Part shown: one piece after another, positions 14,124-23,421 of the stretch
Layout of the letters: each line of letters opens with the position of its first letter
How positions within the stretch are numbered: the first letter of the stretch is position 1
Virus record (IMG/VR): IMGVR_UViG_3300030098_001555
Coordinates: 1 to 37,161 of that record
Length of the DNA: 37,161 bases
Source of the DNA: a virus
Strand: one strand, 5' to 3'
The notes under the pieces: model-generated
The model's database searches: none
What the model was told of the DNA's origin: nothing
Seen by the model: the letters and a program-made list of their open reading frames with translations, nothing else
Translations under genes and position numbers: made by a program

Positions 14124-15247
14124 TGACATTTTTAGAAGAATTACAAGCACAAACTGGTTTGTTAGGAAATCAAATCCGTCAATCTAGTCCATTTGCTACA
14201 TATACACCTACGTCAGAAAGAACAATACAAGGTGTACCACAAAATTATTTTGATCCAGCAACTAACCAATTTATGATGCCAGCTTTAGGTCAAAGTTTAC
14301 ACGGTGGTACTCAATATACTGGAATGGGAACAGGAATGGGAACTGGAACCTATACTCCTGGAGTATTTGGTGAATATTACGGACAAAATATCCCAGTAGT
14401 ACCCCCTACAGGAATAATTTCTGGAACAACAGGAGGTCCAGCAGGAGGAGGTGGTTCTGGTAGAACAGACCCAGTTAATCCAACTGCTTTTGATTTCCCT
14501 AATCTTCAAACTCTACCAGGATGGGCTGGGCTTTTAACAGGACTTTTCGATTTACCACAAGGCACTAAATTTAAGTGGAATCCTGAAACAGAACAATATG
14601 AACCAGAATCTTTTGTAAATGTTCCAGAGGACATAGAAGGAGAACCTGTTAGTACATGGAATCCAGACAAATCTACTATGACGATGGATAAAGAAGGTAG
14701 GGTAACTTATGGTACTGACCCTTATGGTATAGGTGACTATACAGCAGGAACTGGAACAGGAAGCGTTGCAGCATCAGGCAGTTTAATGGGTAGTGGAATG
14801 TTATCAGATAATATAGTGCAAACAATGGCAGAGCCTGGACCCACATATTTTGGAGATCCAGCTACTGCTGTATTGGCAAAAAGGTATGGTAGACCTACTT
14901 ATACTCGAAGTAATGAAGTAACTCTAGCTAAAGGTAAAGAATGGGGATCGGATCAAACTCTTTCGGATCTGGTTCATAACAAAGGTGTAGCAGATATTAA
15001 AGCAATGGCTGAAGCAGCACAAACAGATCCTCAAGTTTTAGCAGATATTGCTGCTATGACAGGACATATGCCAACAATGACAAAAACTATGCCAACATTT
15101 ACAGGCACAGGATTTGTACAAGATAAAAAACAAGGTGGAAATCAAAATGGTAGCAGAGGCAACTTTGGCGAAGATACAGGAGTTGGACAAGATGCAGGTA
15201 CTATGGGAGGTACAGGTGGTAGACGAGGTGGAGCTGGTTTATTCTAA
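14123..15247 (+). CDS. Gly/Thr-rich structural protein, 374 aa
   Basis: The N-terminal part MTFLEELQAQTGLLGNQIRQ is helical. It is followed by Gly- and Thr-rich low-complexity tracts (TGMGTGMGTGTYTPG; TTGGPAGGGGSGR) and a central domain with FKWNPETEQYEPESFVNVPE. The C-terminal 60 residues are again Gly-rich. Such a composition suits an extended or disordered virion component, possibly an ejected protein, but no family is recognised. It has TAATG junctions on both sides. A minus-strand frame at 14297-14509 is a shadow. Confidence 0.6.
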   Translation: MTFLEELQAQTGLLGNQIRQSSPFATYTPTSERTIQGVPQNYFDPATNQFMMPALGQSLHGGTQYTGMGTGMGTGTYTPGVFGEYYGQNIPVVPPTGIISGTTGGPAGGGGSGRTDPVNPTAFDFPNLQTLPGWAGLLTGLFDLPQGTKFKWNPETEQYEPESFVNVPEDIEGEPVSTWNPDKSTMTMDKEGRVTYGTDPYGIGDYTAGTGTGSVAASGSLMGSGMLSDNIVQTMAEPGPTYFGDPATAVLAKRYGRPTYTRSNEVTLAKGKEWGSDQTLSDLVHNKGVADIKAMAEAAQTDPQVLADIAAMTGHMPTMTKTMPTFTGTGFVQDKKQGGNQNGSRGNFGEDTGVGQDAGTMGGTGGRRGGAGLF

Positions 15248-15393
15248 TGGCTAGTAAACAAGACTTACAATATGTTTACCAGACTATAGACAGCCCAGAA
15301 GAATACCAACGTATTGTAGAAGATTTAACTAATCAATTAATAAGATACCATAACGATGAAAATCAGGAGGTAGCAGCATGGTTTCTAGCGTGA
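15247..15393 (+). CDS. hypothetical protein, 48 aa
   Basis: The frame starts MASKQDLQYVYQTIDSPEEY and continues QRIVEDLTNQLIRYHNDENQ to EVAAWFLA. It is helical and acidic. The start overlaps the previous stop (TAATG) and the stop lies inside the start of the next frame, with AGGAGG at 15365-15370 serving the next gene. No function is known. The tight packing supports it as coding. Confidence 0.5.
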   Translation: MASKQDLQYVYQTIDSPEEYQRIVEDLTNQLIRYHNDENQEVAAWFLA

Positions 15394-15539
15394 ACTGTAA
15401 ACATTGTGAACATGAATGTCATTGTGGAAATAGTGGTCAATGTTCAATAGAAGATTGTGATTGTATTAACTGCGAACATAACGCACTAGACGAATTTTGG
15501 AAACATACAAACAAAGATGGCACACACATACAAAAATAG
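15378..15539 (+). CDS. cysteine-rich small protein, 53 aa
   Basis: Eight cysteines lie within residues 7-32: Cys7, 10, 14, 16, 22, 27, 29 and 32, with His between them (CKHCEHECHCGNSGQ and CSIEDCDCINCEH). This density points to metal binding, as in metallothioneins or compact zinc fingers. The tail is DEFWKHTNKDGTHIQK. It begins 8 bases after a strong AGGAGG site and overlaps both neighbouring genes. It is unusual among tail genes; a DNA- or metal-binding role is possible but unproven. Confidence 0.6.
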   Translation: MVSSVNCKHCEHECHCGNSGQCSIEDCDCINCEHNALDEFWKHTNKDGTHIQK

Positions 15540-15843
15540 TAAAGTAGATTTAACATCAACTAGTGATACTGTTTTATATACAGTACCTGCAGCTACAGTA
15601 AGTATTGTAAAATCTATATTAGTATCTAATGATGATGCAAGTAATGCTTGTGAGATAACAGTTACTTTACTGAATACAAGTGATACAGTATTTAGTTTAT
15701 TCAAGCAAAAAGATATAAGTGCTAAAACAACTACGGAATTATTGAGTAATCCATTAGTAATGAACACAGACGAAGAACTAAAAGTACAAGCAGAAAATGC
15801 TAATGATCTTCATGTTATTACAAGTTACCTGGAGATTACGTGA
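15517..15843 (+). CDS. virion-associated small protein C, 108 aa
   Basis: The protein is beta-rich: MAHTYKNSKVDLTSTSDTVL, then VPAATVSIVKSILVSNDDAS, and a C-terminus LHVITSYLEIT. The pattern of a Val/Ile-rich strand, a sharp turn with Asp and Asn, and a closing strand is shared with proteins at 9932-10507, so it may be a distant third relative. It probably forms part of the virion surface or tail. Its start overlaps the Cys-rich frame by 23 bases and its stop overlaps the GTG of the next gene (GTGA). Confidence 0.6.
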   Translation: MAHTYKNSKVDLTSTSDTVLYTVPAATVSIVKSILVSNDDASNACEITVTLLNTSDTVFSLFKQKDISAKTTTELLSNPLVMNTDEELKVQAENANDLHVITSYLEIT

Positions 15844-16265
15844 TTGGTGTAGTACAGATACCTAAAACAGAAATTAAAACAGTTTGGAACTTGGTAGAAG
15901 ATTCTATAACTAAGGCTCTTGCTTATTCAGGACATCACTTTAACACATCTGATGTTAATGATGCGTGTTTAAGTGGTGATAATCAACTTTGGTTAGTATG
16001 GGATGACGATACTGAAGAAAAACTAAAAGGTGTTGTGGTAACTAGAATTATTATAAGACCTAATTCTAAGGTAGCAAACATATTTATCTGCACAGGTAAG
16101 CAAAGAAAACTTTGGCAAGACCGATTGCACGATATTGAAAAATGGGCTAAAGAGAATAAGTGTACGCACTTTGAAACTTATGCCAGACCAGGATGGTCTA
16201 AATTATTAAAACAAAAAGGGTATAAAATTACCCATTATTTATTAGAAAAGAAATTGGAGGAATAA
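15840..16265 (+). CDS. GNAT-like acetyltransferase-type phage protein, 141 aa
   Basis: The start is GTG at 15840, with GGAG 5 bases upstream, overlapping the previous stop. Strands around LWLVWDDDTEEKLKGVVVTR and the ending TYARPGWSKLLKQKGYKITH resemble the core strands and C-terminus of the GNAT fold. Similar proteins among tail genes are often annotated as N-acetyltransferases. The acetyl-CoA loop (Q/RxxGxG/A) is not clear; TGKQRKLWQDRL occupies that position. A degenerate, structural use of the fold is possible. Confidence 0.55.
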   Translation: MIGVVQIPKTEIKTVWNLVEDSITKALAYSGHHFNTSDVNDACLSGDNQLWLVWDDDTEEKLKGVVVTRIIIRPNSKVANIFICTGKQRKLWQDRLHDIEKWAKENKCTHFETYARPGWSKLLKQKGYKITHYLLEKKLEE

Positions 16266-16267
16266 GT

Positions 16268-17098
16268 ATGTCAAGTGGCGGAGGTAATCAAACTACCACT
16301 CAAAGAACTGAGCCATACGCACCTGCGGAACCATTTTTGCAGGATATATTAGGCGAAGCTCAAAACATTTATAGAAGTGGTATAGGTAGACAATTTTATC
16401 CAGGCAGTACAGTAGTACCGTTTGCATCACAAACTCAATCTGCATTAGATTTAGGACAAGCGGCAGCATTAGAACAAGCTGGACCATCGCAACTAATGAA
16501 CTTAGCGGGAACTACAATTAGTGATTTTGCTAGTGGTGCTGGACAGAATCAATACTTACAAGGCATACGAGAAGGCATTACATCTGATGTTATGGGTAAC
16601 ATTGCCACACAATTTGGTGGCATGGGAAGAACTGGAACAAGTCCTATGGCACAACAAGCTGCTGCTAGAGGCATTACTCAAGCCTACGCACCAATCGCTG
16701 CAAACCTTAGTCAACAAGAAAGATCAAGACAATTAGCTGCTGCTGGACAACTTCCATCACTACAGCAACAAATAGATGCAAGACGTTTTGGAGGTATTGG
16801 ACAGTTAAGTGGTATTGGCGGTGCTTACGAAGATTTAGCACGTAGACAATTACAAGATCAAATAGCAAGATTTCAATTTGGACAACAAGCTCCTATTTCT
16901 GCACTACAACAATACGCTGGATTAATTTCACCTATAGGTAGTGGATTTCCAACACAATACGCTACTGCACCAGGTCAACAATCTGGTGGATTAACAGGTG
17001 CATTTGGTGGAGGTGTAGCTGGTTCTGCTCTATATCCTTTCATGGGTCCTGCTGGTCCTATTGCAGGAGCAATAATGGGTGGAATGGGATGGTTATAG
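16268..17098 (+). CDS. Gly/Ala/Gln-rich ejection-type protein, 276 aa
   Basis: The protein starts MSSGGGNQTTTQRTEPYAPA with EPFLQDILGEAQNIYRSG, a pattern seen in phage internal or pilot proteins. Ala- and Gln-rich helices make up the middle. The end is Gly-rich and hydrophobic (GAFGGGVAGSALYPFMGPAG), able to enter membranes. In podoviruses three such proteins in a row (here with 17109-18443 and 18443-20944) are commonly ejected into the host to form a DNA channel. That role is inferred from order and composition. Confidence 0.6.
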   Translation: MSSGGGNQTTTQRTEPYAPAEPFLQDILGEAQNIYRSGIGRQFYPGSTVVPFASQTQSALDLGQAAALEQAGPSQLMNLAGTTISDFASGAGQNQYLQGIREGITSDVMGNIATQFGGMGRTGTSPMAQQAAARGITQAYAPIAANLSQQERSRQLAAAGQLPSLQQQIDARRFGGIGQLSGIGGAYEDLARRQLQDQIARFQFGQQAPISALQQYAGLISPIGSGFPTQYATAPGQQSGGLTGAFGGGVAGSALYPFMGPAGPIAGAIMGGMGWL

Positions 17099-17108
17099 GA
17101 GAATATTT

Positions 17109-18443
17109 ATGAATTTAAAAAACTTTTTTTCTACAAATCCAGGTGGTTTATTTTCTGAACCAAAAACTTTAGGAGGAAGTAAAATGATGGGTGTTTTTGG
17201 TGATCCACGTATTCATGCTGGATTAGCTATAGCAAATAGACAACCAATATTACCTTCACTTTTACAAGCAGCAGAATTTCACAATGCGTTTGCGGATCAA
17301 ACATCAGATACAAAAAAAGCAATGAATCCATTAACAGGAGAAGTTGTATTTGCAACTGAAACCCAAATACAAAATCAAGGATTAGTTCCTGTACCAGATG
17401 ATCCAACATCTTATCAAGAATATGTGCGACAAACTGATAACCCTACTACTGAAGGTTATGCTGAATATATGGCTAAACAATCTGGAACAGCAGAAACTGC
17501 GTCTTATAGACCCCCAACTCTTGAAGAGCAAAAACTATACAATATTACGCCTGAAACACACCAAATAAATACTCTAACAAACAAAGTAGAAAATATTACA
17601 AAACCAAGTGCTGGTTCAACAGAGAAGTTTGTAGATTTAGATGATGATGATGTAGCTAGATATTTTGGAGGCAATCAAGAATTAGCAAGACTTTATCAAA
17701 AAAATGAAAAAACAGGTAGAATAGTAAAAATTACTGAAACTGCACAAGCTCCAAAAATGTTTGAATCCGCAGAACAAAAAGCTATTGGCGAAGTAATAGG
17801 TGCTGATTTTGCAAATATTGTTGAACGTGCTGATACTGCTTTAGCACAAAACGATGCTTTAGATCAATTAGAGTTTTACATTACTTCAGTAAATCCTGAC
17901 GATGTAGGTGGATTAGCAAATTGGAAATTAGAAACTACTAAATTTTTACAAGCAATAGGGTTAGACACTAATTTAACTGAAGATTTACCTTATGCTGAAG
18001 CTATAAGTTCTATAGGTGGAGATTTAGTTGTTGCATCTTTAGCAAACTTTAAAGGAGCTATTTCAGATGCTGAAAGAGAATTTTTACAAAGAATTACACC
18101 TGGTTTGGGAATGACACAAGAAGGTTCTTTACAACTTATTTATTTAAGAAAAAAAGCTAATAATAGAATGTTAGATTTAGAGTCTTTAGCATACGCACAT
18201 TTAAACGATCCTAAAACTGAAGGTTCTTTCTCTAAAAGAAACTCTAAAGGTCTAACTTTTGACCAAGTAAAAAGAGAATACATCAAAGAAAATCCAATTT
18301 TTGATGAAACAGCAAAAAAAGAAATAACAAAAATATCTGGTATGGGAATACAAGGTGCTATTACTCAAAGTGGACAATGTATAAAAGGTAGGATGTATAT
18401 AAGAGTAGGTAAACAAATTATAGATACAGGAGTAACTTGTTAA
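17109..18443 (+). CDS. internal virion (ejection) protein, 444 aa
   Basis: I choose ATG 17109, because AGGAG lies 7 bases upstream and the extension to 17079 would overlap the previous gene without gain. The protein starts MNLKNFFSTNPGGLFSEPKT. A mixed domain with ALDQLEFYITSVNPDDVGG and, near residue 320, KGAISDAEREFLQRITPGLG is similar to a segment found in internal virion proteins of several podoviruses, from memory. The last residues carry two Cys. It probably enters the host with the DNA. The stop overlaps the next start (TAATG). Confidence 0.6.
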   Translation: MNLKNFFSTNPGGLFSEPKTLGGSKMMGVFGDPRIHAGLAIANRQPILPSLLQAAEFHNAFADQTSDTKKAMNPLTGEVVFATETQIQNQGLVPVPDDPTSYQEYVRQTDNPTTEGYAEYMAKQSGTAETASYRPPTLEEQKLYNITPETHQINTLTNKVENITKPSAGSTEKFVDLDDDDVARYFGGNQELARLYQKNEKTGRIVKITETAQAPKMFESAEQKAIGEVIGADFANIVERADTALAQNDALDQLEFYITSVNPDDVGGLANWKLETTKFLQAIGLDTNLTEDLPYAEAISSIGGDLVVASLANFKGAISDAEREFLQRITPGLGMTQEGSLQLIYLRKKANNRMLDLESLAYAHLNDPKTEGSFSKRNSKGLTFDQVKREYIKENPIFDETAKKEITKISGMGIQGAITQSGQCIKGRMYIRVGKQIIDTGVTC

Positions 18444-20944
18444 TGGTAGAGATTGTAACAGACGAAGAAACAATAAAAAAGTTTGAAGCAGAAGAATCAG
18501 GTTTAGCAGATTCAAGTGTAGTAACTGATCCTGAAATAATTAAACAATTTGAAGAAATAGAATCTCAAGATGAAGGCGTTTTAAATGCTTTAAAAAATGC
18601 TGGTATTGCCACTTATGATTTTTTTGAAGGTAGCAAAAGAACACAATTTCCTGAAGTAAAAGAATTTTCTGGAATTGGAGGAGCTACTACATCTCCACCA
18701 TTCATGCACGATCTTTTAGATAAAGATATGAGTACAAGTCAACATTTAAAAATTGGTGCAGGATTTTTCTTTACTCCTGTTCAAGAAGAAATGATAAATA
18801 TAGTTAAAGCACAAATTCCAGACTCACAGATTCTTCAAGATTCTTATGGTAATCCTATGATTGTTATGCCTGATGGCAAAGCATTTTATTTAAACAAACC
18901 TGGTGCTTCTACAGCAGATTTTGCAATGCTTTTAAGTCAAATGTTACAATATTTACCTGGAGCAAGTTGGGCTACCCAACCTAGTAAGGGTATGATAAAA
19001 AAAGTAGTGCAGTCAGGAGTTGCTGGAGGCACAACATCCGTTATACAAGATGTAGCTGCTAAACCTTTTGGTGCTGAAGATACATATTTAGGAAAAGCTG
19101 CTATATCAACATTAGTTCCTATGGGGTTTGAAGGAACAATAAGCCCTGCTTTTCGTTTTGCAGCTAAAAAGATTTTTGGTAATCCTAAATTTACAGAATT
19201 AATAGATGGAAAAATACAATTAAATGTTAAAGGTAAACAAGCACTAAAAGCTGCAGGTATTGATTTAAAAGATGTAAATTCAGCAGAATGGATAGATTCT
19301 TTTGCCATAAGTTTATCAAGAGGAATAGATCCTAAAACATCAGCTAGTATAGCAGGAGCCGAACAATTTGGAATAAGGTTAGCACCATCACAAGCTAGAG
19401 ATGATCCAATGGGTTTAGCATATTTTTGGCAGGCAGCACAAGGCAAACATGGTCAACAAGCACAAGAAGTGGTTGAAGGGTATTTAAAGCAACAAGAATT
19501 ACAAATTGCCGATATAACATCATCATTTCTACATAGAATAGCAATGGGTAATATGAAACTTTCCGATATACAAAGAGAATTTCCTGATTTAGCTGAATCA
19601 ATTATTAAACGACACACTCAATCAGCAGAAAATGTAAAAACTGCATATAATGCAATTAACAAAGATGGTGTCTTTACAGGAAGTAAATCTAATATAGATT
19701 TACTAGAATTAAATATATTAGGAGCTTTAGATGAAGCTGATATGTTGTTTAAGGGAACAGTAGATAAAGAATTGCATCCTATAGGATGGAAAGCATTAGA
19801 CATTATTAGTAACTTTACCAAAAGTATAGACAGAAAAAACATGATAGTTTTTGACAACGCACCTATTACTTTTACAAACAAAACTTATAGAGATTTTGAT
19901 AAAGTATATAAACAATTACAAGGCTTGTTTGGTAAAAAGCTAGACCCTGCAGACAAAAAAGTATTAACATTAATTAAAAATGAATATGATAAGTTTATAG
20001 ATGATAGTTTAAGCAATCTTTTATTTACCGCAGCAGATGGTACTAATGCAACATCCTTAGAAGTAGTAAAAAATGCCACTAAAATGTCTAAAGAACATTT
20101 TGATTTATTTGGAAGCAGAATGGGCAAAGATTTTACTACAAGGCAAATACAGAAAATATTAGCTGATCCAGACATTACTCCTGACAATACTCTTAATTTA
20201 TTGTTTAATTTAAATAACATTGGTCAAAGAAATCAAAGTTTAGAAATTATTAAAAAATTAAAAAAAATACACGGAGTTAATGACTTTGGGGATGCAGCAT
20301 TTTCTGCTGATTTTATGGCTTTAAGAGATGGTTTTTTAAAGAAAATGATATTTGATGCTACTAAAAAAACTGGAGCAAAAACAGGATTTGATCCTACAAA
20401 ATTTGTTACTGATTGGGAAATTATGCTATTAAAGAACCCAAGATTAATAAAAGAATTATTTTCTGCTAAAGACATTAAAAAAATTACAGAGTTTACTCAA
20501 GCAGTACGCAAAACATTTAAACCATCAGATTTAACAAGTGCAACTGCTGTTGCTGACGGAATAGTTGCAAATGTAAAACAATTTTTAAGAGGTATAGTCG
20601 GTGTTGGAGGTTTTCAAGTGGGATCTATACACGGACTATTATTATCTAGGTCTGGATTTGATACTGCTGCTGATTATTATGGTAGAAAAGCAGCATTAAA
20701 ATTGGTAGATTTTGGAGCAGCTAAAGGTAGATCTTTTCCTGCTTTACAAGCTCTTACAACTGGAGCAACAAACATAGATATAGGTGAGGCTGTAGATTCA
20801 CCTAATTTAGTGGATAGGTTGCCATTCCCAGAATTGGTAAGAATGATACCTGATTTTGCTTATAATCAACAACAACGAAACGAAAGAAAATTTATGGACC
20901 CATTGTATATACAAACAATACAAAAAATGGGTTTATTAGACTAA
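18443..20944 (+). CDS. large internal virion / ejection protein, 833 aa
   Basis: The start is ATG 18443, in the TAATG overlap; the two codons before it are not needed. The protein begins MVEIVTDEETIKKFEAEESG, with two similar DEETIKKFEAEE and DPEIIKQFEEIE units that look like an internal repeat. A hydrophobic Gly-rich helix (VVQSGVAGGTTSVIQDVAAK) follows, then several hundred helical, Lys-rich residues. Size, position and helical content fit the largest ejected protein of a podovirus, which spans the host envelope. No lytic transglycosylase motif is visible. Confidence 0.65.
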   Translation: MVEIVTDEETIKKFEAEESGLADSSVVTDPEIIKQFEEIESQDEGVLNALKNAGIATYDFFEGSKRTQFPEVKEFSGIGGATTSPPFMHDLLDKDMSTSQHLKIGAGFFFTPVQEEMINIVKAQIPDSQILQDSYGNPMIVMPDGKAFYLNKPGASTADFAMLLSQMLQYLPGASWATQPSKGMIKKVVQSGVAGGTTSVIQDVAAKPFGAEDTYLGKAAISTLVPMGFEGTISPAFRFAAKKIFGNPKFTELIDGKIQLNVKGKQALKAAGIDLKDVNSAEWIDSFAISLSRGIDPKTSASIAGAEQFGIRLAPSQARDDPMGLAYFWQAAQGKHGQQAQEVVEGYLKQQELQIADITSSFLHRIAMGNMKLSDIQREFPDLAESIIKRHTQSAENVKTAYNAINKDGVFTGSKSNIDLLELNILGALDEADMLFKGTVDKELHPIGWKALDIISNFTKSIDRKNMIVFDNAPITFTNKTYRDFDKVYKQLQGLFGKKLDPADKKVLTLIKNEYDKFIDDSLSNLLFTAADGTNATSLEVVKNATKMSKEHFDLFGSRMGKDFTTRQIQKILADPDITPDNTLNLLFNLNNIGQRNQSLEIIKKLKKIHGVNDFGDAAFSADFMALRDGFLKKMIFDATKKTGAKTGFDPTKFVTDWEIMLLKNPRLIKELFSAKDIKKITEFTQAVRKTFKPSDLTSATAVADGIVANVKQFLRGIVGVGGFQVGSIHGLLLSRSGFDTAADYYGRKAALKLVDFGAAKGRSFPALQALTTGATNIDIGEAVDSPNLVDRLPFPELVRMIPDFAYNQQQRNERKFMDPLYIQTIQKMGLLD

Positions 20945-20964
20945 TTAACTAGGAGGAAAACAAA

Positions 20965-22986
20965 ATGGCTGGAACAGGCGTAGGAAAATTTAGTTCAACC
21001 GCAGGTAGTAATACTGCCAATATGACGGTGAACTTTGCAGAAAATATGGCACCAAGTAATGTCAATAATGCTGCAAGAGAATTAATGGGTCACATGAGAG
21101 ATATGTACGAACAACTCGGAGATGGATATTTTGAGTATGGAGATGGCGATGGTACATATACTGTTGCAAGGAGTGATGCTGATACCATCACTATTACATC
21201 TTCTTCTGATATATCATCCGTGTATTTCGCAGGAAGGAAGATTAGAATAACCGATGGTGGTGCTAATGTAGTCGAAGGGACCATTGCATCTTCTTCACAC
21301 TCATCTACAACTCAGACTGTAAACCTTACAGGTATCTCTTTGGCTTCTGGCACTCCTACAAAAGTCGAACTTGGTATAGATACTGCTTCATTTGGTGGTC
21401 GAGTAATTCTTGATGACGATGGCGATACATATATCGAAGCTCCTACGGACGATACTATCGACATTTATGCTGGAGGTGCAAAAGATGTAACTATTTCAGC
21501 CAATGCTGTTAATATATTATCTGGTACAACTTTAACCATTGATTCTGGAGCAACTATTACAAATAGTGGTACTGCAAGCGGATTTGGAAGTAATGTACCT
21601 AGTTCAGCAGACGGACAAGCTTTAGGTTCTACTTCGGCTGAATGGTCTGATTTATATTTAGCAGATGGTGGTATAATTTATTTTGGTAATGACCAAGAAG
21701 TTACACTAACACATAATGCAGATAAAGGCCTTATCTTAAAACACACAGCAACCGCAGACGATAAACCTGTATCACTTATATTACAAACAGGTGAAACAGA
21801 TATGGCTGCAAATGATGTTATGGGTAAGATTGAATTCCAAGCACCTGATGAAGGTACTGGAACGGATGCTATCTTAGTTGCAGCAGCTATCCAAGCTGTA
21901 TCAGAAGGCGACTTTAGTTCTTCTTCAAATGCTACACGATTAGAATTCATGACTGGTTCATCTGAAGCAGCTACAAGTCAAATGACAGTTAGTTCAGGCG
22001 GTATTGTAGGCATAGGTGCAGGAGTACCAGGTGATCTAGGTGTAGGCTTACACATTAAAACCTCTGATACTGGTGCTAGTGCTAATGCAAGTGGTGATGA
22101 TTTAGTTGTAGAAAGTAACACTGGTAATGCAGGTCTTTCAATTCTTTCTGCAAATAATGCTAATGGTGGTATTTTATTTGGTGATGACGGTGATGATGAT
22201 ATAGGGCAAATATATTATGAACATGACGGAAACAATTTAAGATTTATGACCAATGCCGCACTGCGGATGACAATTAGTGGTACTGGTCTTACTGGTTTTA
22301 ATTCTACTAATTCTGACGGAAACTTTCTTGAAGCAATAAACCCATCAGCTGGTGTTTATACCGCAAAACTTGTTAATAGTGCATCTTCAGGTAATTTATA
22401 TTGTTTAAGTATGAAATTTTCTGGTCAAGCACCAGACGATAACACTAGTTATTTTATTTCTGCTAGTGATAGTAGTTCAGGTAGATTTCATGTTCTTGCA
22501 GACGGTGATGTAAGAAATGCAGATAATTCTTATGGAGCTATTTCAGATGAAAGAGTAAAAGACCAAATCAAAGATTCAACTTCACAGTGGGATGATATTA
22601 AAGCTGTAAAAGTTAAAAAATATAAAATGAAACAAGATATAACTGATAAAGGTGATAGTGATTCTTTATGGAGACTTGGTGTTATTGCTCAAGATTTAGA
22701 AGCAGCTGGAATGGATGGTTTAGTTAAAGCAGAAACTACATATCAAGAAGGTGACCAAGATACTAAAGATCATCTTTACACACAAAAAGATAAAGATACT
22801 GGTACAATACCTGAAGGCAAAGATGTAGGAGATATTGCTATTGCCAAAAAAGGAAATGTTGGTGATATTAAAGATTATAAATCTGTTAAGTATTCTATTC
22901 TTTATATGAAAGCTATCAAGGCTTTACAAGAAGCACAGACTCGTATAGAAACTTTAGAAACTAAAGTAGCCGCATTGGAGGGTTAA
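20965..22986 (+). CDS. tail fibre/spike with C-terminal S74 self-cleaving chaperone
   Basis: The 673-aa protein starts MAGTGVGKFSSTAGSNTANM, has a Ser/Thr/Asp/Gly-rich fibre body of repeated strands, and ends in an intramolecular chaperone of the peptidase S74 type. The chaperone begins about residue 527 with SDERVKDQIKDS, whose Ser and downstream Lys form the cleavage pair, then GVIAQDLEAAGM and a closing coiled coil (KALQEAQTRIETLETKVAAL). The chaperone trimerises the fibre and then cuts itself off. This is the best candidate for host recognition. AGGAGG lies upstream of the ATG. Confidence 0.88.
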   Translation: MAGTGVGKFSSTAGSNTANMTVNFAENMAPSNVNNAARELMGHMRDMYEQLGDGYFEYGDGDGTYTVARSDADTITITSSSDISSVYFAGRKIRITDGGANVVEGTIASSSHSSTTQTVNLTGISLASGTPTKVELGIDTASFGGRVILDDDGDTYIEAPTDDTIDIYAGGAKDVTISANAVNILSGTTLTIDSGATITNSGTASGFGSNVPSSADGQALGSTSAEWSDLYLADGGIIYFGNDQEVTLTHNADKGLILKHTATADDKPVSLILQTGETDMAANDVMGKIEFQAPDEGTGTDAILVAAAIQAVSEGDFSSSSNATRLEFMTGSSEAATSQMTVSSGGIVGIGAGVPGDLGVGLHIKTSDTGASANASGDDLVVESNTGNAGLSILSANNANGGILFGDDGDDDIGQIYYEHDGNNLRFMTNAALRMTISGTGLTGFNSTNSDGNFLEAINPSAGVYTAKLVNSASSGNLYCLSMKFSGQAPDDNTSYFISASDSSSGRFHVLADGDVRNADNSYGAISDERVKDQIKDSTSQWDDIKAVKVKKYKMKQDITDKGDSDSLWRLGVIAQDLEAAGMDGLVKAETTYQEGDQDTKDHLYTQKDKDTGTIPEGKDVGDIAIAKKGNVGDIKDYKSVKYSILYMKAIKALQEAQTRIETLETKVAALEG

Positions 22987-22987
22987 T

Positions 22988-23203
22988 ATGTTTACATTAA
23001 ACAATAAAGACTATGATGAAACTACTCTATCTAATAAAGGTAAAGCTATTTACCAAAAACTAATTAAGCTTGGTGAACAAAAGTCTGACTTAGATATAAT
23101 AGTTAATTATTGGACTTCACAACTTCAATCTGAACTTCCTAAAGAAGAACTTAAGGAAGTAAAAGATGAAGAAGTTAAAACTGTCAATGGAACAGCAGAA
23201 TAA
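22988..23203 (+). CDS. acidic small protein after the fibre, 71 aa
   Basis: It starts one base after the fibre stop (MFTLNNKDYDETTLSNKGKA) and forms a helical hairpin-like sequence, IYQKLIKLGEQKSDLDIIVN, with a highly acidic C-terminus (PKEELKEVKDEEVKTVNGTAE). Similar small proteins follow fibre genes in marine phages and might be fibre assembly helpers. I recognise no family with a proven role. Its 3' end overlaps the next gene by up to 38 bases. Confidence 0.6.
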   Translation: MFTLNNKDYDETTLSNKGKAIYQKLIKLGEQKSDLDIIVNYWTSQLQSELPKEELKEVKDEEVKTVNGTAE

Positions 23204-23384
23204 AGAAGCAATTATCCGTATTGAGGGTAAACTAGAGCTTATGGACAATAAGCTAACTACCCTCAAGGATAATCACCTCGCCCATATCGAGAGAGATATG
23301 CGTCAATTACGAGCATTGGTATGGTTTATAGGTACGACTGTGTTTGTTCAAATGCTATATATAATTATTCGTTCAATTATGTAG
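23187..23384 (+). CDS. coiled-coil protein with C-terminal membrane anchor, about 65 aa
   Basis: The frame has two possible starts: ATG 23166 and ATG 23187. I prefer 23187 (MEQQNKEAIIRIEGKLELMD), which keeps the overlap with the upstream gene short and begins at the amphipathic coiled coil. The C-terminus LRALVWFIGTTVFVQMLYII is a membrane helix. This architecture resembles hemolysin XhlA-type phage proteins and small lysis accessories, but could also be a superinfection-exclusion peptide. A hairpin at 23387-23403 follows directly. Confidence 0.55.
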   Translation: MEQQNKEAIIRIEGKLELMDNKLTTLKDNHLAHIERDMRQLRALVWFIGTTVFVQMLYIIIRSIM

Positions 23385-23386
23385 TA

Positions 23387-23403
23387 TTGCACATCTTGTG
23401 CAA
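23387..23403 (+). terminator. short perfect hairpin after the fibre operon
   Basis: TTGCACA (23387-23393) and TGTGCAA (23397-23403) form a perfect 7-base stem with a 3-base loop directly after the stop of the membrane-anchor gene. The downstream bases (ATCAAATAAAA) lack a T-run, so an RNA-processing or partial-termination role is likelier than a strong terminator. It marks the boundary between structural and metabolic genes. Confidence 0.45.
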
Positions 23404-23421
23404 ATCAAATAAAACTCAAGT

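Noticed and set aside
18937-19446. A 169-codon minus-strand frame opposite the large ejection-protein gene
   Set aside because: It has biased composition, no ribosome site and lies inside a well-supported gene. It shows no recognisable motif.
23166-23186. Upstream start ATG 23166 for the coiled-coil membrane protein
   Set aside because: It lengthens the overlap with the preceding gene and adds only seven basic residues. ATG 23187 fits the helix start better, though this is not certain.
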